Below are positions 18,285 to 27,171 of a DNA stretch of 64,000 nt, piece after piece; position 1 is the stretch's first letter; every line of letters begins with the position of its first letter. Made by a program: the position numbers and the translations under genes. This DNA is from an uncultured Clostridia bacterium (lineage in GTDB: Bacteria > Bacillota > Clostridia > Christensenellales > Borkfalkiaceae). The DNA lies in assembly GCA_947630325.1 (NCBI GenBank), contig CANRHB010000006.1:41539-105538 (forward strand), read 5' to 3'. Under the pieces are notes generated by a model. The model ran no database searches and was not told the origin of the DNA. It saw only the letters and a program-made list of their open reading frames with translations.

Positions 18285-19210
18285 TGCGGTTGAGATTTCT
18301 CGACAAGCTCGAAATGACAATTGGGGAATGGTACCCACCCACTTAGTCCCCCTCCGAGGGAGGGGGTAAAATGAGGTGGAGATTTCTCGACAAGCTCGAA
18401 ATGACAGTTGGGGAATGACGTTCTGCTTATTCTTGCTGTCCCTTTTAGGGAAAGTACCCGCGAAGCGGGGGAAAGGGTTTCTACAAGACTTTTGGGGAAC
18501 CCCTCAGTCGCGCGGGGCGCGACAGCTCCCCTACAGGGGCGCCAAGGGAGGTTCTGTCTTGCCCCCCTTCTTAGGGGGTAGGGGGCGGCGAAAAACTCCT
18601 CTAAAGCGTCATGCTGCCCCGCCCGCACGTTCTTTGTCTAAGGGCGGCACGAGGAGCCTGCGACGAAGTAGCCGTATTGTATCTACGTAGTCCTCGTAAG
18701 CAAGTCCGCGAAGGCATCTTGGTACGTTTGGGTGTGGTTTTTAACGTACTTGGACGTAACAAGATTCCCTCGGAGAATTGTCATGTCGGACTTCGTTATT
18801 TCCTCTACGGCTCGAAATGACGCGCTTCGCGCCATGGTGCCCACCCCCTTAGTCCCCCTCCGGTGGAGGGGGTGGAAATGAGGTAGAGATTTCTCGACAA
18901 GCTCGAAATGACAATTTAGAAACACCCCCACCTGTCTCGCTTCGCTCGCCACCCGCCCCCTTAATAAGGGGCAGGTCGTCCACCCACTTAGTCCCCCTCC
19001 GGTGGAGGGGGTAGAAATGAGGTGGAGATTTCTCGACAAGCTCGAAATGACGTGATTATAATGCGGTAGAGATTTCTCGACAAGCTCGAAATGACAATTT
19101 AGAAACACCCCCACCTGTCTCGCTTCGCTCGCCACCCGCCCCCTTAAAAGGGGGCAGGTCGCCCACCCCCTTAGTCCCCCTCCGAGGGAGGGGGTGAATG
19201 CGGGGTTGCT
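18285..19210. repeat. Cluster of interspersed intergenic repeats
   Basis: This stretch of about 900 bases between the rpiR stop and its likely terminator has no convincing gene. It contains at least five copies of a module ending GACAAGCTCGAAATGAC (for example near 18295, 18385, 18895, 19035 and 19080), C-rich modules of the CCCCCTTAGTCCCCCTCC type, one full copy of the GCTGTC/GACAGC element (18435-18526) and a module beginning CACGTTCTTTGTCTAAGG. The short frames that run through it are repeat translations, not genes. Confidence 0.85.
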
Positions 19211-19224
19211 TGTAAAAAACGAAA

Positions 19225-20055
19225 CTAAATAAGTTTGCTGACGGTGGCGCGGCTGCTACGCGCTACAAATGCGTCGAAACGGGACTTGTCCGACATGTGA
19301 ATGCCCGTGCAGAGCACGTCTACCATGAACAGCTGCATGATCTTGCCCGTCATTGCCCCCGGCTGGTTGGGCGCCTCCATGGGCGCCGCCGCAAGCACGA
19401 GATCGGCATAGCGGGTAAGCGGAGATTTTTCGTAACTCGTGATGACGAGCACCTTCATGCCGCACGCACGCGCAAGTTCGGCCGCCTCCACCGTGTCCTT
19501 GGAACTCCCCGAGACGCTAAAAATGATCATGAGGTCCTTGGGACCGCGGGAAGAGATGAGAACATTTTGGAGGTGGGTATCCCGTTCGCAATAGGTAAGC
19601 ATCCCCATCATCATGAGGCGGTTGTGCAGTTCGAGCGCGGCAAGATAGGAGTGCCCGACGCCGAAACAGCAGATCGTTTCGGCCTCATAGATCATATCAT
19701 AAGCCGTTTGAAGATGTTCGCTGTCCAACGTTTTGCGGCAGTTCTCCATCGCCTGCTCGTAAGCCTCGGCGATGTCCTCCACATAGTCGATCCCCTCCTG
19801 ATCCTTGCGGCCGATGTCGATGACCCCCTGCGCAAGGTTGAGGCGGAATTCCTGATAACCGTTGAACCCGAGCGAACGGCAGAAACGGAGCACCGTTGCC
19901 TCGGCAACGCCCGTGGCCGCCGCAAGGTCGGTAATGGACATATAGATGACCCGCTTGTGGTCCACCGTTTCGAAATAGTCGAGGAGCTTTTTCTGGCTCT
20001 TGGTCAACTTGCCTTCGCGCATCTGTGCGATCTTACTTTTGATACTGTTCGGCAT
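19225..20055 (-). CDS. RpiR-family (MurR/RpiR) transcriptional regulator
   Basis: The protein has 276 residues. The N-terminal HTH_6 domain (about 1-75) includes ITDLAAATGVAEATVLRFCRSLGFNGYQEFR. The C-terminal SIS phosphosugar-binding domain (about 105-255) has CCFGVGHSYLAALELHNRLMMMG and MIIFSVSGSSKDTVEAAELARACG. RpiR proteins sense phosphosugars and repress or activate sugar-use genes; a HexNAc-6-phosphate effector would suit this locus. The start at 20055 is preferred because CGGAGG stands six bases upstream; an ATG two codons earlier is too close to the ribosome site. It has its own promoter, with an inverted repeat at the transcription start. It lies between the hydrolase unit and the transporter unit and is the obvious local regulator. 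Confidence 0.93.
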   Translation of the reverse strand: MPNSIKSKIAQMREGKLTKSQKKLLDYFETVDHKRVIYMSITDLAAATGVAEATVLRFCRSLGFNGYQEFRLNLAQGVIDIGRKDQEGIDYVEDIAEAYEQAMENCRKTLDSEHLQTAYDMIYEAETICCFGVGHSYLAALELHNRLMMMGMLTYCERDTHLQNVLISSRGPKDLMIIFSVSGSSKDTVEAAELARACGMKVLVITSYEKSPLTRYADLVLAAAPMEAPNQPGAMTGKIMQLFMVDVLCTGIHMSDKSRFDAFVARSSRATVSKLI

Positions 20056-20095
20056 ATCCATCCTCCGTGTGCTGCGATTTTGTATTTTCGGTGAC

Positions 20096-20156
20096 AATTT
20101 CCCGCTTTTACGCGGGAATTCGTTGCTATTGTAAAGCGTTGGTTGCAATTTGTCAA
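20096..20156 (-). promoter_or_regulatory. rpiR promoter with inverted repeat at the start point
   Basis: TTGACA (20151-20156), 17 bases, TACAAT (20128-20133) on the minus strand. Immediately downstream, CCCGC and GCGGG arms with flanking T/A pairs (20096-20120) straddle the expected transcription start. The repeat is a candidate autoregulatory operator or leader hairpin. Confidence 0.75.
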
Positions 20157-20203
20157 GCGTTCTCGATTTATTGCATAAGTTTACAGGATTTTGCAAAAAA
20201 ACT

Positions 20204-20983
20204 TCAAATTTTGCGCAAAAACCCGTGAGATGCTCCCACTTTTCCGCCATGAAGTACGAAAATTTTCATATTTCTTTGCAAAGAAGTGTCCTCGGGGAAG
20301 TCCTTGGGCTCGAGCCGCGGATCGCGGAAAACCCACAGACGGTAGCCCGTATCGTCGGGGAAATACTCGAACTTGCGGAACAGACTGCGGAACCTGCGGA
20401 CGTTGGACGTCTCGGGCAGAAGTTTTTTCAGCTTGGGCGAGAGCATCCACGAACGGCAGAAGTACACCCCGCCGCCGAGAAATTTCTTTGCGTCGCGCAG
20501 GGAGCGGAGCACCGCCTCGGGGGAGAGGTCGGCGTCGGAGGGAATGTGAATGGAGATCCCCTCGTCCGTCCTTTCGTACTCGAGAGAACCGATGCGCACG
20601 ATGAGCCCCGACGTTTGCCGCCATGTCCAGAACATGCGGTCGAAGCCGTACCGCCCATAGCTTATACGGTGCTCCTCCACGAACCGCCCGAAGGCGCGCA
20701 TGGTGGCAAGATAGCACTCCTCGGGAAGCCCCGCCGGAAGGGGGGCGGTGACTGCGGCGCGCAACATTGCCGAGAGGATGCGGAACCCGTCCGCATCGGG
20801 AGCGAGCCGCTCGTGCAGTTCCTCCGCGCTCTGTTCGGCGCAAAGCGGGTCGTTGAGAAGGGGGAGAAGGTCCTCGATCCCCTCCTCGAAAACAAGTTGC
20901 CTGACCCCCTCTTCGGGCACGGAGACAAGGCGGGCAAACCGCATCAGCTCCTCTTTTGTTGCAATGCGCCGTACTTCTTCCAT
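20204..20983 (-). CDS. NAT_N/GNAT_C two-domain acyltransferase-like protein
   Basis: This cytosolic protein has 259 residues. The N-terminal helical part (about 1-95) and the C-terminal GNAT-like part (about 120-250) resemble the NAT_N plus GNAT_C pair of Bacillota acyltransferase-like proteins: ISIHIPSDADLSPEAVLRSL, YFCRSWMLSPKLKKLLPETSNVRRF. The reaction and acceptor are not established; acyl transfer to a sugar or amine is an inference from the fold. The gene starts one base after the GH31 stop (20985) and is the last gene of the upstream hydrolase unit, which suggests a task in modifying or detoxifying a liberated amino sugar. Confidence 0.7.
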   Translation of the reverse strand: MEEVRRIATKEELMRFARLVSVPEEGVRQLVFEEGIEDLLPLLNDPLCAEQSAEELHERLAPDADGFRILSAMLRAAVTAPLPAGLPEECYLATMRAFGRFVEEHRISYGRYGFDRMFWTWRQTSGLIVRIGSLEYERTDEGISIHIPSDADLSPEAVLRSLRDAKKFLGGGVYFCRSWMLSPKLKKLLPETSNVRRFRSLFRKFEYFPDDTGYRLWVFRDPRLEPKDFPEDTSLQRNMKIFVLHGGKVGASHGFLRKI

Positions 20984-20984
20984 A

Positions 20985-22970
20985 TCAGGGCTCCGTTAAG
21001 ACGATCTCGAATTCCTCCCCCGTGATCTCGGAGACGCCGTCGTCGCGCAAGAGCGCGAACGTTGCGGGCTTTTGGATAAACTTGACCCATGTAAGATTCT
21101 TTTCGTCGAGAAGGGCGGTGTTTTGCACAGGCTTTGCAAGCGGAAGCACCTTCCCCTCCCGCAGGAAGAACACGATCTCCTCGACGGGGACGGAGATGTA
21201 ATATTCCCCCTTTTCATAGATCTCCTCGGTGAAATCGTCCCCCGCGCGCATACGGATGAGTTTCATCCGCTCGGGCAGATAGACGTACCTCCCCTTTGCG
21301 TTCTGCGTATAGACGGGGGCGATCATGAGACTGCCGCCCACGAGAAGCTGGTCCTCCACCGTCCTTGCCCGCTCGTCCTCGGGATAGGCAAAGGAGAGCG
21401 GCCGGAAGAGCATATCGTTTCCCAGGGCGCAACGCACGAATTCGCTGTAAAGATAGGGCAAAAGGGAATACCGTATGCCGAGAAGGTTGCGGAAGGCCTC
21501 CTTCTTTTCGAAACGGTAGCACTCCTGCGGGCGGGAACCGAGGTTGGAATGGTTGCGCATGAGCGGGACAAAGACGCCGAGCGCAAGCCAGCGGAGCAGA
21601 AGTTCCTCGGTGGTGTTGCCTCCGAACCCGCCCAAATCGGCCCCCGTGAACAAAAATCCGCACATGTTGAGCCCGGGAAGCTGTTGGAGATTCAAGAGGA
21701 GGTGGGACCACCAGGAGCTGTTGTCCCCCGTCCAGATGCCGCCATAGCGGTGCATCCCGATGTGGGAGGAGCGGGAGAAGAGCAGATGGCGTTTATTGGG
21801 CGCATATTCCTTGAAATACTCCGCCGCCGCCCTCGTCATGTTGTAGCCATAGAGGTTGTGCACCGCCTCGTGGACGACGCGCCCGTTCTCCGTTTCATGA
21901 TAGAACGCGCGGTAGTCCTCGGGGTTGTTCTGCAGCCCGAAAAAGGTGTGGGAGACCCGCTCGAAATCTTCGAGACAGCCGATCTCCTCCGTTTCGGAGG
22001 CGATCTTCAACGCCTTTTTGAGTTGCGTTTCCCCATAGAACATGGCGGGCTCGTTCATGTCGTTCCAGAAGCCCTCGATCCCCATGTCGAGCAGAATTTT
22101 ATATTGCGCGCCGAACCACTTGCGGGCCTCGGGGTTGAGCACGTCGGGCAGGACGCTGTTCCCCGGCCAGACGCCCACGATGAAGGGCTCTCCCTCCGCA
22201 TCCTTGCAAAAATACCCCTTCCCGATCCCCTCTTCATAGACGGGATAGCCCTCTTCTACCTTGACCGCGGCGTCGATGATGGGCACGAGATGAATATGCT
22301 TTTGCTTCATTTCCGAGGCAAACGCTTTGAGGTCGGGGAAACGGGTCCCGTCGACGGTAAAATCTTTATACCGTTCCATGTAGTCGATGTCGAGAAAGAG
22401 CATGTCCAAGGGGAAGCCCTCGCGCGCATAGTTCTCGTACACCTCGCGGATGTCGCTCTCGCACTTATAACCCCAGCGCGATTGGGCATAGCCGAACGCC
22501 CACTTGGGGGGAATGTAGCTCCTGCCGATGAGGGCGCGGAACTCCTTTACGACGTCGATCGGGGTCCTCCCCTCGAAGAGATAGAGGTCGAAGTCCTGCG
22601 CCGTGACGGTAAGTTCGGAAGGACGGGTGTAGCCGACGTCGTAACTCACCCTGCCCGCGCAGTCGAGAAAGACGCCGAAGCACTCCTTCCCGCAGACGAG
22701 AAAGAAGTTGTGGGAACCGTATAAGTTATTTCTGCCCTCGTGCTGGATGGGGTCGTCGAGGTTCCATGCCTCATACCGCCAGCCGCGCTTGTTGATGCCG
22801 CGCACCTGTTCGCCGAGGCCGTAAACGGCGTCGGCCTCCTCCATGCAGTGGGTAAGCGTGACCCGTTCTCCCTCCCGCTTTACCGAAAAATGAGGGGGCT
22901 CTCCCGATGAGAGGGGGATCTCCTTTACCGTCGTCTGAGTGGGGAAGGGGGTTCCGAAACGATATTTCAT
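20985..22970 (-). CDS. Glycoside hydrolase family 31 protein (second copy, alpha-glucosidase type)
   Basis: The protein has 661 residues and no signal peptide. The start at 22970 follows AAAGGAG; an open stretch of eight codons upstream lacks its own site. The catalytic barrel has GIEGFWNDMNEPAMF (nucleophile Asp304) and IWTGDNSSWW (acid/base Asp416), the classic GH31 alpha-glucosidase pattern, plus YAQSRWGYKCESDIREV and the DIDYM motif of the barrel. The gene overlaps the Shine-Dalgarno region of the GH20 stop, so it is co-translated. It probably trims alpha-glucosyl residues from an imported oligosaccharide. The two GH31 copies differ in their catalytic-motif class, so they are not recent duplicates. 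Confidence 0.93.
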   Translation of the reverse strand: MKYRFGTPFPTQTTVKEIPLSSGEPPHFSVKREGERVTLTHCMEEADAVYGLGEQVRGINKRGWRYEAWNLDDPIQHEGRNNLYGSHNFFLVCGKECFGVFLDCAGRVSYDVGYTRPSELTVTAQDFDLYLFEGRTPIDVVKEFRALIGRSYIPPKWAFGYAQSRWGYKCESDIREVYENYAREGFPLDMLFLDIDYMERYKDFTVDGTRFPDLKAFASEMKQKHIHLVPIIDAAVKVEEGYPVYEEGIGKGYFCKDAEGEPFIVGVWPGNSVLPDVLNPEARKWFGAQYKILLDMGIEGFWNDMNEPAMFYGETQLKKALKIASETEEIGCLEDFERVSHTFFGLQNNPEDYRAFYHETENGRVVHEAVHNLYGYNMTRAAAEYFKEYAPNKRHLLFSRSSHIGMHRYGGIWTGDNSSWWSHLLLNLQQLPGLNMCGFLFTGADLGGFGGNTTEELLLRWLALGVFVPLMRNHSNLGSRPQECYRFEKKEAFRNLLGIRYSLLPYLYSEFVRCALGNDMLFRPLSFAYPEDERARTVEDQLLVGGSLMIAPVYTQNAKGRYVYLPERMKLIRMRAGDDFTEEIYEKGEYYISVPVEEIVFFLREGKVLPLAKPVQNTALLDEKNLTWVKFIQKPATFALLRDDGVSEITGEEFEIVLTEP

Positions 22971-22980
22971 TTGTTCTCCT

Positions 22981-24831
22981 TTATTCGTTGACATTGACCG
23001 AAGTCATGCGCCGCCAACGCCATTCGCATTGGTCGGGGTCGATCTCGAACGCTTCGCCGTGCCCCATGTGATCGAGCAGATTTTCGCCGAGTTCGGGAAT
23101 GGGGTCGCCGTTTGCAAGATGTTTTTCGAGTTTGCGCACCGCGCTTTGTATCCGCTGTATGAGCGCGCCGAAGCGGAGGTCCTGCACGTCGAATCCGTTG
23201 GGACGGTTCTCCCTCTCCCACTGCGCCGAAAAGGCGGCGTAAAGCGAGGAAAGACGCTTTAAGATCTCTCTGAGCCCGCAAAGGCAGAGGGTAAGTTCCT
23301 CTCTGTCTCCCGCCTTGTACGCCTTGCGCAGGCGGATACCCATGTCCGCTTTGAGCGCAAGCACGCACGCCAGGCGGTACTGCGTCTCGAAGAGGTAGCT
23401 CCACCTGCCCGCCCGCTTTTCGGCACGGCGAAGCGCGCGCGCATGGGAGGCGTAAAGTTTGCCGAGCCCCTCCGAGACCGTCGTATCGAGGGTGCCGAGC
23501 AGAACGTCGTTGAAGAGCAGATATTTGTTCGCGCTGTTCTTTTCCTCCACGTCGTCGTTTTCCGTGACGCGGTTGCAGAGATCGACGGTGATGAAGTCGT
23601 TGAAACGCACCCCCGTCAAATTGGAGAAACTGCGCTTATAGGAAGCGTTCAACGCGAATTTGCCGTAATTGATGCGGGAGCAGTACAGAAGGGCGGGCAG
23701 AGTGGCGAATACCGAGCACTCCGCGCCGTTGTCCCCCCAGCCCGTGACGATGAAGCGGCCGATCTTATTTGCGGCGCACGCCCTCGCCGCCGCCGCGCAG
23801 GAGGCGAAGGAATAGCGGTTGTCGGGCGTAAAGCCAAGCCATTTCCACGCCCCGCCCGCAAAACCGATCTTGTTTTTGAACACGCGGTGCTTTTCGATCA
23901 TCGCCTTATAGTGTCGCTCGTCCGTGGAACAGTAGTCCCAATAGATGAGTTCGACGTTCTTCGGCAAACTCTCCGCGACGTGGGCGGGAAGGTCGTCCCC
24001 GTACTGCGCACTCATCGCCTGCGAAAAGAACATGTCCGACCACATCATGGGAGCGGTGAACCCGTACTTTTCGCAGATCTCCACCACTTTCCGAAGGTGC
24101 TCCGCCATGATGTCGAAACGGGAGCGGTAGCCGTTGAGGTCGAGATAGCGACCCCGCCCGAGCATGTACGCCTCGTCCATGCCGATGTTGATGTTGCGGG
24201 AGGTGAAATATTTCGCGCAGGCCGAGATGAGCGCTTCGAGGAAGCGGTACACTTCCCCGTCGTCGACGAGCAGAATGTCCCCCGTATCGAACAAACGGTC
24301 CATCGCATAGTGGCGGGTAAGCGTGCCGAAGTGGGCGAGCGTCTGGATATAGGGCACGAGTTCGATGCCGAAACGTTTACAATAGTCGTCCGCTTCGCGG
24401 ATCTCTTCCCCCGTGAACGGGGTGCGGAGATACCCGAAATAGGGATATTCCTCCACGGCGAAAGTGTCCTCCATGTACAGCCCGAGGGTGTTGTAGCCGA
24501 GCACGGCGAGATGGCGGATCAGTTCTTTGAGCGTTTCCATTTTGGGGACGGCGTTGCGGGAACAGTCGAGCATGTAGGTAAGATCGCCGAAACTGCTCTT
24601 GGGGAAAATCGGCTTCCCGACCTTGGGAAGTCCTTCGTCCGCAAGCAATTTGAGGGCATAGAAGAATTGCGCCTTCTTTTCGGCGGAAATGATGACCCGT
24701 TCGCCGTTATATTCGATCTTGAACGCACCCGTGCGGGATTCGACGGGCACCTCTTCTCCGAGCGCGATCCCGCAGGAGGAGAGCTCCGCCGCCGCGCTTT
24801 CGAGTTCTTCAGATAAAATGCGGAATTTCAT
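22981..24831 (-). CDS. Glycoside hydrolase family 20 beta-N-acetylhexosaminidase
   Basis: The protein has 616 residues and no signal peptide. An N-terminal alpha/beta domain (about 1-80) precedes a GH20 barrel starting LTYMLDCSRNAVPKMETLKELIRHLAVLGYNTLGLYMED. The catalytic pair is Asp219-Glu220 in NINIGMDEAY, where Asp assists the substrate N-acetyl group and Glu is the acid. VTGWGDNG further on carries the conserved tryptophan. The family releases terminal beta-GlcNAc or beta-GalNAc. Gaps to its neighbours are about 10 bases on both sides. Being apparently cytosolic, it would act on imported HexNAc-containing oligosaccharides and feed the ROK kinase encoded just upstream. Confidence 0.92.
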   Translation of the reverse strand: MKFRILSEELESAAAELSSCGIALGEEVPVESRTGAFKIEYNGERVIISAEKKAQFFYALKLLADEGLPKVGKPIFPKSSFGDLTYMLDCSRNAVPKMETLKELIRHLAVLGYNTLGLYMEDTFAVEEYPYFGYLRTPFTGEEIREADDYCKRFGIELVPYIQTLAHFGTLTRHYAMDRLFDTGDILLVDDGEVYRFLEALISACAKYFTSRNINIGMDEAYMLGRGRYLDLNGYRSRFDIMAEHLRKVVEICEKYGFTAPMMWSDMFFSQAMSAQYGDDLPAHVAESLPKNVELIYWDYCSTDERHYKAMIEKHRVFKNKIGFAGGAWKWLGFTPDNRYSFASCAAAARACAANKIGRFIVTGWGDNGAECSVFATLPALLYCSRINYGKFALNASYKRSFSNLTGVRFNDFITVDLCNRVTENDDVEEKNSANKYLLFNDVLLGTLDTTVSEGLGKLYASHARALRRAEKRAGRWSYLFETQYRLACVLALKADMGIRLRKAYKAGDREELTLCLCGLREILKRLSSLYAAFSAQWERENRPNGFDVQDLRFGALIQRIQSAVRKLEKHLANGDPIPELGENLLDHMGHGEAFEIDPDQCEWRWRRMTSVNVNE

Positions 24832-24840
24832 AGTTTCTCC

Positions 24841-25677
24841 TTACAGACAGGCGCCCACGATGCCCGCACGGTTTTTGAGACGGGCAAAGGCGACGTCCGA
24901 CTTGTTTTGAATGAGAGAGAGGAAGATCTCCTCCGACTGCGCCATGCCGCCGCCGAGCAGAATATATTCGGGGCGCATTTCGGCGCGGATGAGTTCGAGG
25001 AGGCTGTTGAGGTAGCCGCCGAATTCGAGGAGCGCCTCCTTCGCCGCGGGCTCTCCCGCCACATACAGCTCAAAGAGCTCCTTTGCGCTTTTCAAAGCGG
25101 GAAGTTTCTCCCTGCCGCGGGAAAGAAGAGCGGTCGCCGAAAGGTAACTCTCCGCGCACCCGAGCCGCCCGCAGGAACAGCGCCGCCCGCCTTCTGCCAG
25201 GGTGACGTGACCCCAGCGCGCGCCGTCGAACAGTTTGCCGCGCACGATCTCTCCGCCGCGGAGGCTTGCGCCGCCCACCCCCGTGCCGAAGGTGAGCATG
25301 GTGACGTCCTTTGCATGGGGATAGAAGAGAAGTTCCCCCTTGAGGGCGCAGATGGCGTCGTTATCGACCTGCACGGGCAGATGATAGCGCGCCTCGAGCG
25401 TCCCCTTGAGATCGACGCCCGTCCACCCCATGAGATTTTCGGTGGCATATACGCAGACGCCGCGGTACGGATCGATGTTCCCCGCCGAGGAGACGCCGAG
25501 AAGTTCGACCTCGTTCCCCTCCTCCAAGAGAGCGTCTATCACCGAAAAGAGGGAGGTGAAGATCGCCTCTCTCCCTTCCCTGCCGCGGGTGGGAACTTCG
25601 CGTTCGCGGATGAAGTTGAGCCCTTCGAGCAGCGCCCCCTTGACGGTGGTGCCGCCGATGTCGACGCCGAGTTTCAT
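24841..25677 (-). CDS. ROK-family sugar kinase
   Basis: The protein has 278 residues. The ATP-binding loop is MKLGVDIGGTTVKGALLEG; VQVDNDAICALKGE carries the catalytic Asp; GTGVGGASLRGGEIVRG and GHVTLAEGGRRCSCGRLGCAE give the zinc-binding ROK signature CxCGxxGCxE. The start at 25677 overlaps the DUF4127 stop by ATGA; the longer frame upstream is a shadow of that gene. ROK kinases phosphorylate glucose, GlcNAc or ManNAc at O-6. With GH20 next to it and NanE in the same locus, a HexNAc kinase is the best guess. Confidence 0.93.
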   Translation of the reverse strand: MKLGVDIGGTTVKGALLEGLNFIREREVPTRGREGREAIFTSLFSVIDALLEEGNEVELLGVSSAGNIDPYRGVCVYATENLMGWTGVDLKGTLEARYHLPVQVDNDAICALKGELLFYPHAKDVTMLTFGTGVGGASLRGGEIVRGKLFDGARWGHVTLAEGGRRCSCGRLGCAESYLSATALLSRGREKLPALKSAKELFELYVAGEPAAKEALLEFGGYLNSLLELIRAEMRPEYILLGGGMAQSEEIFLSLIQNKSDVAFARLKNRAGIVGACL

Positions 25678-27170
25678 TTGAGTTCGAGTTTGACCTCCGT
25701 TTCGAACATTCTGCGCCACGGCATACGGATATGCACCTCTTTGACGCGTTCGGAAAGAGCGGGGAAGTTTTCCTCCATGTAGCGCACGATCCCCTCTTTG
25801 ACGGCCTTTGAGACTTTGCCCTCTTCGCCGTCCGCGCGGAAATAATCCAGGCCCCATGAGGGGAGCAGACGCTCGGTGACGTCCTGCCGCACAAACCCCA
25901 TGTATGCCATGTCCTCATAGTAGCGGTGCAGAAGGAAGGAAATGCGGCCTTCTTCGTCCTTTCCGAGAAGATATAAAACGGCCGCGCACACCGCCGTGCC
26001 CAAGGTGTTGCTCGAGGTGTTCCAGCCCGCATAGGAATGGAGTTTCAAGAGCAGTCCCTCGCGGTTTAAGAGGCGCAAAAGTTCGCCGTCGCTCCCGTTG
26101 CAGGCGGCGACGTCCCCCACCGCGACCGTTTTGCCGCTTTGGAGGGCGTACTTGATGAAGTTGACGAACTCGCCCAAATTGCGGTCGATGTCGTAAGCCT
26201 GCACATAGCCGGGATCGGTGTCATGATACATGCCCGAGCCCATGTTCACGCAGAGAACAACGTCCGCCTCGGGCAGGGAATATACCTGCACCCCGCCGAC
26301 CGCCATGATGTGGTATTTGACCGTTTCGCCGAGCGCCCTATCTTCGAACCACGGCACGACCGCCTCCGCCTTGGTGCTTGCATAGTGCACGAAAATTTTG
26401 GGAGAGACCCCCGAGAGCGACGCGACCGCCCGCCCGAGCAGGATGAGCCCCGTGTCGTCCGCCGAAGGGTACATCGCCGTTTTGAGGTGCAGAGAATTTT
26501 CTTTTAAGAAGGTGCGGATGCGGATCTGGTCCATGGAAGTGAATCCGTACACCGCCGCGTCGTCCTGCGGAACGATGAAATAGTCCACCGTACCATCCTT
26601 TATGTACTGTAAATCGTGCTCGAGCACGGCGAGGTTCTTGTTGCGGCGGGAAAGATAGTCGCCGATGTAGGGAGCGACTTTCTCCTTGACCCGCGCGAAC
26701 TCTCTTTCGTCCTCTTTCCCGAGTTTGCCGAGCTTTTCGAGGTGGGTGTATCTGCCGTAGAGGTGGATCTCCCTGCCGCAGACGTCGTAATAGTCGGGCT
26801 CCTCGTCCGAGAGGGAATAGTCGGGACAGCGCATGATGAGTTGAAAGACGTAAAACTTCATGCGGGCGTTCTTTTGTCGCAACGCTTTCACGAGGTCCGC
26901 GCGGCGGAAGAGTTCTTCCTGAGAAAGGTCATGGAGGCGCGAGGGCACGATGCCGCCGTAAATGAGGGTATCGAGGGAGAGAATGCAGGCGTCCGCGCTA
27001 CCGACGTTTTGGAGTAGCCACTCCGAAATTTTTTCGAAATCGCCCGCCCGCTTTTTGTCCCCCATGATCTCCCTGGGGGGGAGCAAGAGTTGGTACCCCG
27101 CCTCGGGCATGAGTTGAGGATAGAGGTAGTTGCAGGGCCTCTCGTCGAGAGGAAGCATTAAAATCTTCAT
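25674..27170 (-). CDS. DUF4127 family protein (second copy)
   Basis: This protein of 498 residues is clearly homologous to the copy at 7619-9127 along its whole length. Shared blocks include LPLDERPCNYLYPQLMP, ACILSLDTLIYGGIVPSRLH, MRCPDYSLSDEEPDYY, FIVPQDDAAVYGFTSMDQIR, YPSADDTG and HSYAGWNTSSNTLGT. No signal peptide is present. It lies between the esterase gene (1-base gap) and the ROK kinase (ATGA overlap). Two diverged copies in two transcription units of one sugar locus imply that the activity is needed at two steps or on two substrates. The function is unknown. Confidence 0.85.
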   Translation of the reverse strand: MKILMLPLDERPCNYLYPQLMPEAGYQLLLPPREIMGDKKRAGDFEKISEWLLQNVGSADACILSLDTLIYGGIVPSRLHDLSQEELFRRADLVKALRQKNARMKFYVFQLIMRCPDYSLSDEEPDYYDVCGREIHLYGRYTHLEKLGKLGKEDEREFARVKEKVAPYIGDYLSRRNKNLAVLEHDLQYIKDGTVDYFIVPQDDAAVYGFTSMDQIRIRTFLKENSLHLKTAMYPSADDTGLILLGRAVASLSGVSPKIFVHYASTKAEAVVPWFEDRALGETVKYHIMAVGGVQVYSLPEADVVLCVNMGSGMYHDTDPGYVQAYDIDRNLGEFVNFIKYALQSGKTVAVGDVAACNGSDGELLRLLNREGLLLKLHSYAGWNTSSNTLGTAVCAAVLYLLGKDEEGRISFLLHRYYEDMAYMGFVRQDVTERLLPSWGLDYFRADGEEGKVSKAVKEGIVRYMEENFPALSERVKEVHIRMPWRRMFETEVKLELK

Positions 27171-27171
27171 T

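Noticed and set aside
18683-19135. Proteins translated from repeat clusters, for example frames with CHFELVEKSL
   Set aside because: They are translations of the interspersed repeat itself, found at several loci without start signals or conservation as proteins.
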